From the NCBI GenBank assembly GCA_025399215.1, contig MU621365.1:1-22530 (forward strand): a DNA stretch of 22,530 nucleotides. Reading direction: 5' to 3'. Positions within the stretch are counted from its first letter, which is position 1, and the number at the start of each line of letters is the position of its first letter. The position numbers and the translations under genes are program-made. This document shows positions 18,866-22,530 of the stretch, piece after piece. This DNA comes from Globomyces pollinis-pini (taxonomy: Eukaryota; Chytridiomycota; Chytridiomycetes; Rhizophydiales; Globomycetaceae). Below the pieces are notes generated by a model, which worked only from the letters and a program-made list of their open reading frames with translations, did not search any database and was not told where the DNA came from.

Positions 18866-19036
18866 TTACTGTGACCTTTGGACACCTTTCCTTTGATTGG
18901 ATATTGGAAAGGATAGTGCACGCTTGTTAAGAAATTGTTGGCTCAACGGGGCGACTGAATGTCCAAATGGAAAAAGTCTTTTGACACCCAAAGAGGTTGC
19001 TGTGAATGCTATTGCGATTACTTTTAAAGTCCGCAT
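18866..19036 (-). CDS. Short ORF, possible small mitochondrial or secreted protein
   Basis: 56 codons from ATG 19036. The N-terminus (MRTLKVIAIAFTATSLGVKRLFPFG) has a Lys/Arg start and a hydrophobic stretch, and the tail is basic with no acidic residue at all. That composition suits a small inner-mitochondrial-membrane protein or a signal sequence. No family recognised. It sits between the small membrane protein and Arp3, all on the minus strand. A competing + strand frame (from 18897) overlaps it and looks less protein-like. Confidence 0.35.
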   Translation of the reverse strand: MRTLKVIAIAFTATSLGVKRLFPFGHSVAPLSQQFLNKRALSFPISNQRKGVQRSQ

Positions 19037-19298
19037 TTTGTTTGAAGTATTTGAGGATCAATACTCTCTCTGGAGTACTTCTGCATTTAATAACTCAAAA
19101 AAAAAAAACTATCCAATAATCGCAGACAAGCGAACAAAAGTACTGTGAAATGAACCTGTTCTACTTTGGTAAAACGGAATCTACATGAACCTGAATTATT
19201 GAAATGAAACAATGTTTCACTTTGTATAGAATCCAAATCTGTACTTGTAAAACAGAGAATGGTTTGAAACTTTGTATCACTGCACAAACATTTATTCC

Positions 19299-21153
19299 TT
19301 ATAAGATGGATCCAAAGACTTTGTTATTACGGGCAATGCTAGGCCCATATTCATCATACTGAGCCTTGGTATGACAATAACTGAAAAATTCAGGCTAAAG
19401 ATCAGTATTGGAAAAAAATTACTGTATCAGCCAAGAGAGAACCACCAAACCATACAGCATAACGTTGTTTTTTGTGAGAGACAACGTTGACATCAATCTG
19501 TTTAGATTTAACCGCTTCAGCAGAGTTCAATTGAATTTGTGAGGTGATTTGTGATTGAAGAAGTCGGGCATCCACCATTCTTTTTATATCACGTTGTAAT
19601 CGACGACTAAAATCTTTGTACATTGTTGAACCGCCGGAAAGTACAATGTTCTACAATTAATTCATATGGCTTTACTTTATAAAGCCCACGACGGGTATCG
19701 ATTGGACAGCTCTGAATAACTTGATCAACGACATCAGGGAGTGGTGTAAGGAAGTCTGAGCTGGCTATTTCTGGATTAAAGAAAATTTCAGGCCCCATGA
19801 ATCGCTCAAATCCAACATCCACTGAGTATGGCTACAAATATTAATAAGGTTACTGTAATATTTCAGAATGCAACAGTTTATACAGATTGAAAATATAATG
19901 GCTAAATGAAGAATGTTATGTTCAAGAGACTTTTGTTCTTCAAAAACAGATTGATCAGTTAATTTATGCGTGATACAGCTTTGCTGTGAAGTCCAATGCA
20001 AAGACCGTGTGGCCTTGATACAGCTTCGCTGTTACAAAGAGACTGCATTAAATGTGATGGCTTCTGTAAAACAGATGATGAGTGCTAATTTTGCAAGTGA
20101 GGGTTGATGATGGTAAATTGATAATACCTTTTGAGTTATTGAGTGAATAAATTCGTGACGTTTAATCCACTTATCCCCTTCGAGCTCATACTTTCTAAAT
20201 TCTTTGACGATATCTGGACAAACATAGGAATAAGTTTCTTTGATACGCTTTGCAACTTCCAAAGATTCTTCTGGGGGGATTGAATTTTCACGTTCACGAA
20301 GTAATTGTTGAACAAAGTGAGTGATGTCTCTACCTGCGATAGGAATATGTTTAATAGAGGACCCAATCACATAACCATCAGCCTAACAAAAAATCAAATC
20401 AGATAACTGAAATCTTATTACAACAGGAATGACGTGTGTAACACCATCACCAGAATCGATAACTGTCCCTGTCAAAGTCTGCTCTCCCTTTCCTGAAGTC
20501 CAAGAGGCCGCTAAGGCTAATACTGCTTGGACAGCAATATATAAACCTTTCACCCCAAATGATTCAAAGAATATTTCGGCAGTATACTCTCTATTTTCTG
20601 GTGCGTTTAAAGGTGGTTCAGTCTGTGATTGTTAGTATTGACAGTATACGAGTAAGAAAGAGTGATCTTCAGGTTCACATCTAAGATATTGAAATATACA
20701 AGCTTGATGAAATTTTTCCATTAAATCCCAAGATTCCACTTGTCCATGCCTACAGGGTCAAAAAGAAGTTTAATACCTAGGGTGAATAATAACAGTTTAC
20801 CTATACTTTCAATAAAAACAGCACTACCTAACGGGATAAGTGAGTTGATAAGTTTTTGAGTTTTGCATGGCTTCATCACCAATGTAATAATCCAGGTCAT
20901 CAATGCCTTTGATCAGATATAAAAAGATAAGAACCTAAAATCAATCATTCAAGTTTAAAAACAAGGAGAGAATACCTTTCTTTTGTATATTAGAAGAAGC
21001 CTTTAGAGTATCTTTTGTAGCAATGACAGTAGGGATAATATAATTTGGATCGTTATTACCGGAATACCCCATTTTTGTGTAACTAGAGATGAGCAAAGAA
21101 ACCACATACCCAGTTCCATTATCAATTACAACTGTAGGTAATAATCCGTTCAT
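19299..21153 (-). CDS. ARP3: Actin-related protein 3 (Arp2/3 complex)
   Basis: Large actin-fold subunit of the Arp2/3 complex, which nucleates branched actin at endocytic sites. Exons: 21153-21110, 21082-20976, 20906-20828, 20749-20650, 20622-20422, 20382-20128, 19831-19676, 19650-19423 and 19394-19299; 421 residues, the Arp3 length. Motifs: [16 protein letters not shown] (phosphate 1), [42 protein letters not shown] (phosphate 2), [45 protein letters not shown] and [13 protein letters not shown], all Arp3-specific. The introns are 27, 69, 78, 27, 39, 296, 25 and 28 nt; the 69 and 78 nt ones break into back-to-back GT...AG units. The first intron (27 nt) has no in-frame stop, so its retention would insert nine residues into the phosphate-1 loop. 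It is head-to-head with the methyltransferase gene across 94 bp. Confidence 0.97.
19832..20127 (-). other. 296-nt Arp3 intron with twin hairpins
   Basis: Long intron bounded by GTATTATC and TTTGTAG, fixed by exons ...HSITQK and PYSVDVGF. It contains TGATACAGCTTYGCTGT twice on the + strand (19971-19987 and 20016-20032), 45 bp apart. Each copy holds a 5-bp hairpin, ACAGC-TTY-GCTGT. A nested snoRNA or other small RNA is possible, but I could not identify paired C/D or H/ACA boxes. Confidence 0.7.
20750..20827 (-). other. 78-nt Arp3 intron = three back-to-back GT...AG units
   Basis: Flanking exons join as [17 protein letters not shown], which fixes the outer boundaries. Inside, AG|GT occurs at 20801/20800 and 20777/20776, cutting the intron exactly into units of 27 (20827-20801), 24 (20800-20777) and 27 nt (20776-20750), each the size of a normal intron in this genome. 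The middle unit has no evident branch-site match. It may be one intron removed in a single step, or three removed serially. Confidence 0.75.
20907..20975 (-). other. 69-nt Arp3 intron = 41 + 28 nt GT...AG units
   Basis: Outer ends are fixed by the join [16 protein letters not shown]. An internal AG|GT at 20935/20934 gives a 41-nt unit ending TGATTTTAG and a 28-nt unit starting GTTCTTAT and ending ATCAAAG. Removing only the 41-nt unit leaves an in-frame stop, so full removal is needed for Arp3. Confidence 0.7.
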
Positions 21154-21178
21154 GAAGCAAAGATGAAGGAACCAAAGT

Positions 21179-21226
21179 TAACCCTAGTAAAAGTAACCCT
21201 AGCAAGGGTTAATAAAGTAACCCTAG
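21179..21226. promoter_or_regulatory. Telobox-rich bidirectional promoter (Arp3 / methyltransferase)
   Basis: The 94 bp between divergent start codons contain three TAACCCTAG motifs (21179, 21194, 21218) and one reverse AGGGTTA (21205). This is the same element as in the clathrin light chain/QPRT promoter. It is probably a binding site for a telobox/Myb-type factor (inference). Confidence 0.65.
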
Positions 21227-21247
21227 CAACGTTTCACAAAAATTGAC

Positions 21248-21957
21248 ATGCTGAATTGGTCAGTATCTAAAACAATAGACTTTTACAAACATTATTCTCA
21301 AAAATATGACAACGAGATTACCCCTAATTCTTACCCTGCTCCGTCCTTACTTGCCTCTTGGGTAAATAATTATCTATCTTTCTCTCCTGCATTCATCTTA
21401 GATGTAGGCTGTGGAACTGGTCAAAGGTATCTTTGACTTATCTTAATTCTTTAGGTATTCATGATATTCATTAATCTTCAGTTCCAAATTATTCTTAAAT
21501 GATAATCTAAAATATTCAGTCACTGGAATTGATGCTTCCCCTGATATGCTAAAAATTGCTCAAAAGTATCCATTCAAAAAACTTCTCTGTCAAAATATTA
21601 CAGACCCATTGCAAACTGATGGAATACTTTATAATGCCATTCTTTGTGGTACTCATTTGATTCTTATGCATAGTGGGTGTTTTGGATTTCATTGATGATA
21701 AATTGTCAATACTAACGTCTTTTCATAACCACTTGGATGCTTCCAAACCCCATTGTGTTGCCATTACCCTACCAGAGGATGAACAAGCTCATTTTATGAT
21801 CGATGAAATGCTGGCCCTCTGTAAACGAGCTAAATATGATATCATTAAATTTGAACGAATCTTGGGATACAAAGATTCCGAGACTGATGCAGTCACCTAC
21901 TATTACGCGTTTTTATTGAAAATCGACCTTCCTTTTCAGCAAAATCATCCTTGTTAA
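21248..21957 (+). CDS. Class I SAM-dependent methyltransferase, substrate unknown
   Basis: Exons 21248-21426, 21482-21648 and 21674-21957 encode 209 residues. Motif I is ILDVGCGTGQSS (SAM glycine loop), followed by YSVTGIDASPDMLKIA (motif II, acidic residue binding the SAM ribose) and a motif III region, NAILCVGVLDFIDD. The C-terminal half has sheets typical of methyltransferase type 11/12 proteins. The substrate cannot be read from sequence. The joins are fixed by motif continuity: the 55-nt intron (21427-21481) yields GQ|SSKLFLNDNLKYSVTGID and the 25-nt intron (21649-21673) yields NAILCV|GVLDF. The first intron itself consists of two GT...AG units. It shares a promoter with Arp3. Confidence 0.85.
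21427..21481 (+). other. 55-nt methyltransferase intron = 28 + 27 nt GT...AG units
   Basis: Unit 1 is 21427-21454 (GTATCT...CTTTAG) and unit 2 is 21455-21481 (GTATTC...CTTCAG), abutting with no exon base between. Both begin GTAT and have TTAAT about 8 nt before the AG, so each looks like a complete intron for this genome and they resemble each other. Removing the whole 55 nt restores the methyltransferase core. Confidence 0.8.
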
Positions 21958-22530
21958 ATAAAGTTTGTAAAATGTAGTTGGTTCATTTGCGACAAATTAG
22001 TCTGGTTACCACAACTGCTATCAAAAACATAAAGCTGAATGTCAGTGCGAGATGCAGTTTTGTTTTGTAAAGTCTTAAGAAAAAAGCAGTTTTGAGTTTG
22101 AATGTCTTTTCGTGTCAACCTTTTTAAAATCATGGGAATTGAAGAAGCGGACTAAGCACAATAGGAATTAGCAACAAAAAAACGATAGTCAAGTTCAAAC
22201 TAAAATAATTGCAGTTACTGCGTTAAAATAGCTCATCTTTATCTTTACCAAGAAAGTAGAAGAATATAGCAGATAGTTTCTTATTGCAGTGGTCGGTGTT
22301 TAAGACCTACCAACTCTGCTCATCCTTCAAAAAACAGTGTAGAAGAAAAACGGGACTCAAAAGCTAGATTATGCTCTTTTTCGGCATTGTCACATCCAAC
22401 ACCAACAATAAGACAGCATAGCACCTCTTATAACTCTTATAAGCAATCAGAAATCGAGATCTATCTTTCTGATCGACGGATATCAGTTACATTTTAAAGT
22501 GCATTATGATTTGAAAGGTACTATACCCGA
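21958..22530. other. Right-end spacer, nothing recognised
   Basis: About 570 bp after the methyltransferase stop. I found no ORF with family likeness on either strand, even with short introns, and no tRNA. A short TTATAAGAG direct repeat occurs near 22430-22442. It may contain the 3' UTR of the methyltransferase and the upstream region of a gene beyond the window. Confidence 0.4.

Noticed and set aside
18897..19148. Plus-strand 83-codon ORF as a gene
   Set aside because: No recognisable features; it overlaps a better minus-strand ORF and lacks a family match.
22285..22330. tRNA-like D-loop (AGTTGGTAG on the minus strand) with a near anticodon stem
   Set aside because: Position 33 of the would-be anticodon loop is not T and no T arm follows.

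Overview
The window looks like nuclear DNA of a fungus, probably an early-diverging or otherwise compact lineage; I cannot name it. Evidence for a fungus: an APSES/KilA-N DNA-binding domain protein (a fungal transcription factor family), a secreted chitin-deacetylase-type enzyme, and spliceosomal introns with near-consensus TACTAAC branch sites. Evidence for a eukaryote: Arp3, clathrin light chain, the mitoribosomal protein mS35 and a membrane-anchored fatty aldehyde dehydrogenase. The DNA is AT-rich and gene-dense. Almost every family-assignable gene is cut by extremely short introns. I reconstructed 51 introns by restoring frame and family motifs; 41 of them are 24-35 nt long.

Layout: a class I/II aminotransferase (+, 5' end outside the window); a long spacer; one large gene (-, 2540-6354) for a predicted 1201-residue, about 20-TM protein made of repeated 4-TM modules; a chitin deacetylase (-); five copies of a 71-bp tandem repeat; clathrin light chain (-) head-to-head with nicotinate-nucleotide pyrophosphorylase/QPRT (+); an orphan 7-TM protein (-); mS35 (-); a small membrane protein (+); a small APSES protein (-); an unknown 267-residue protein (+); fatty aldehyde dehydrogenase (+, 13 exons); two small ORFs (-); and Arp3 (-) head-to-head with a SAM methyltransferase (+). 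The last 570 bp hold no recognisable gene.

The genes do not form a pathway. Most are unrelated housekeeping genes (actin nucleation, endocytosis, NAD synthesis, mitochondrial translation, lipid aldehyde oxidation) mixed with lineage-specific membrane proteins. Both head-to-head pairs share short intergenic promoters rich in TAACCCT (telobox-like) motifs, and a related element precedes mS35.

The most unusual observations are: (1) the 24-35 nt introns; (2) three mid-sized introns (55, 69 and 78 nt) that split exactly into two, two and three back-to-back GT...AG units joined AG|GT with no exon between, as in recursive or zero-exon splicing; (3) the five-fold repeated membrane protein, whose introns recur at the same phase-0 position at every module junction and which carries two 34-nt microexons at matching positions; (4) a few unusually long introns (186-603 nt) carrying repeats, hairpins or an antisense ORF.
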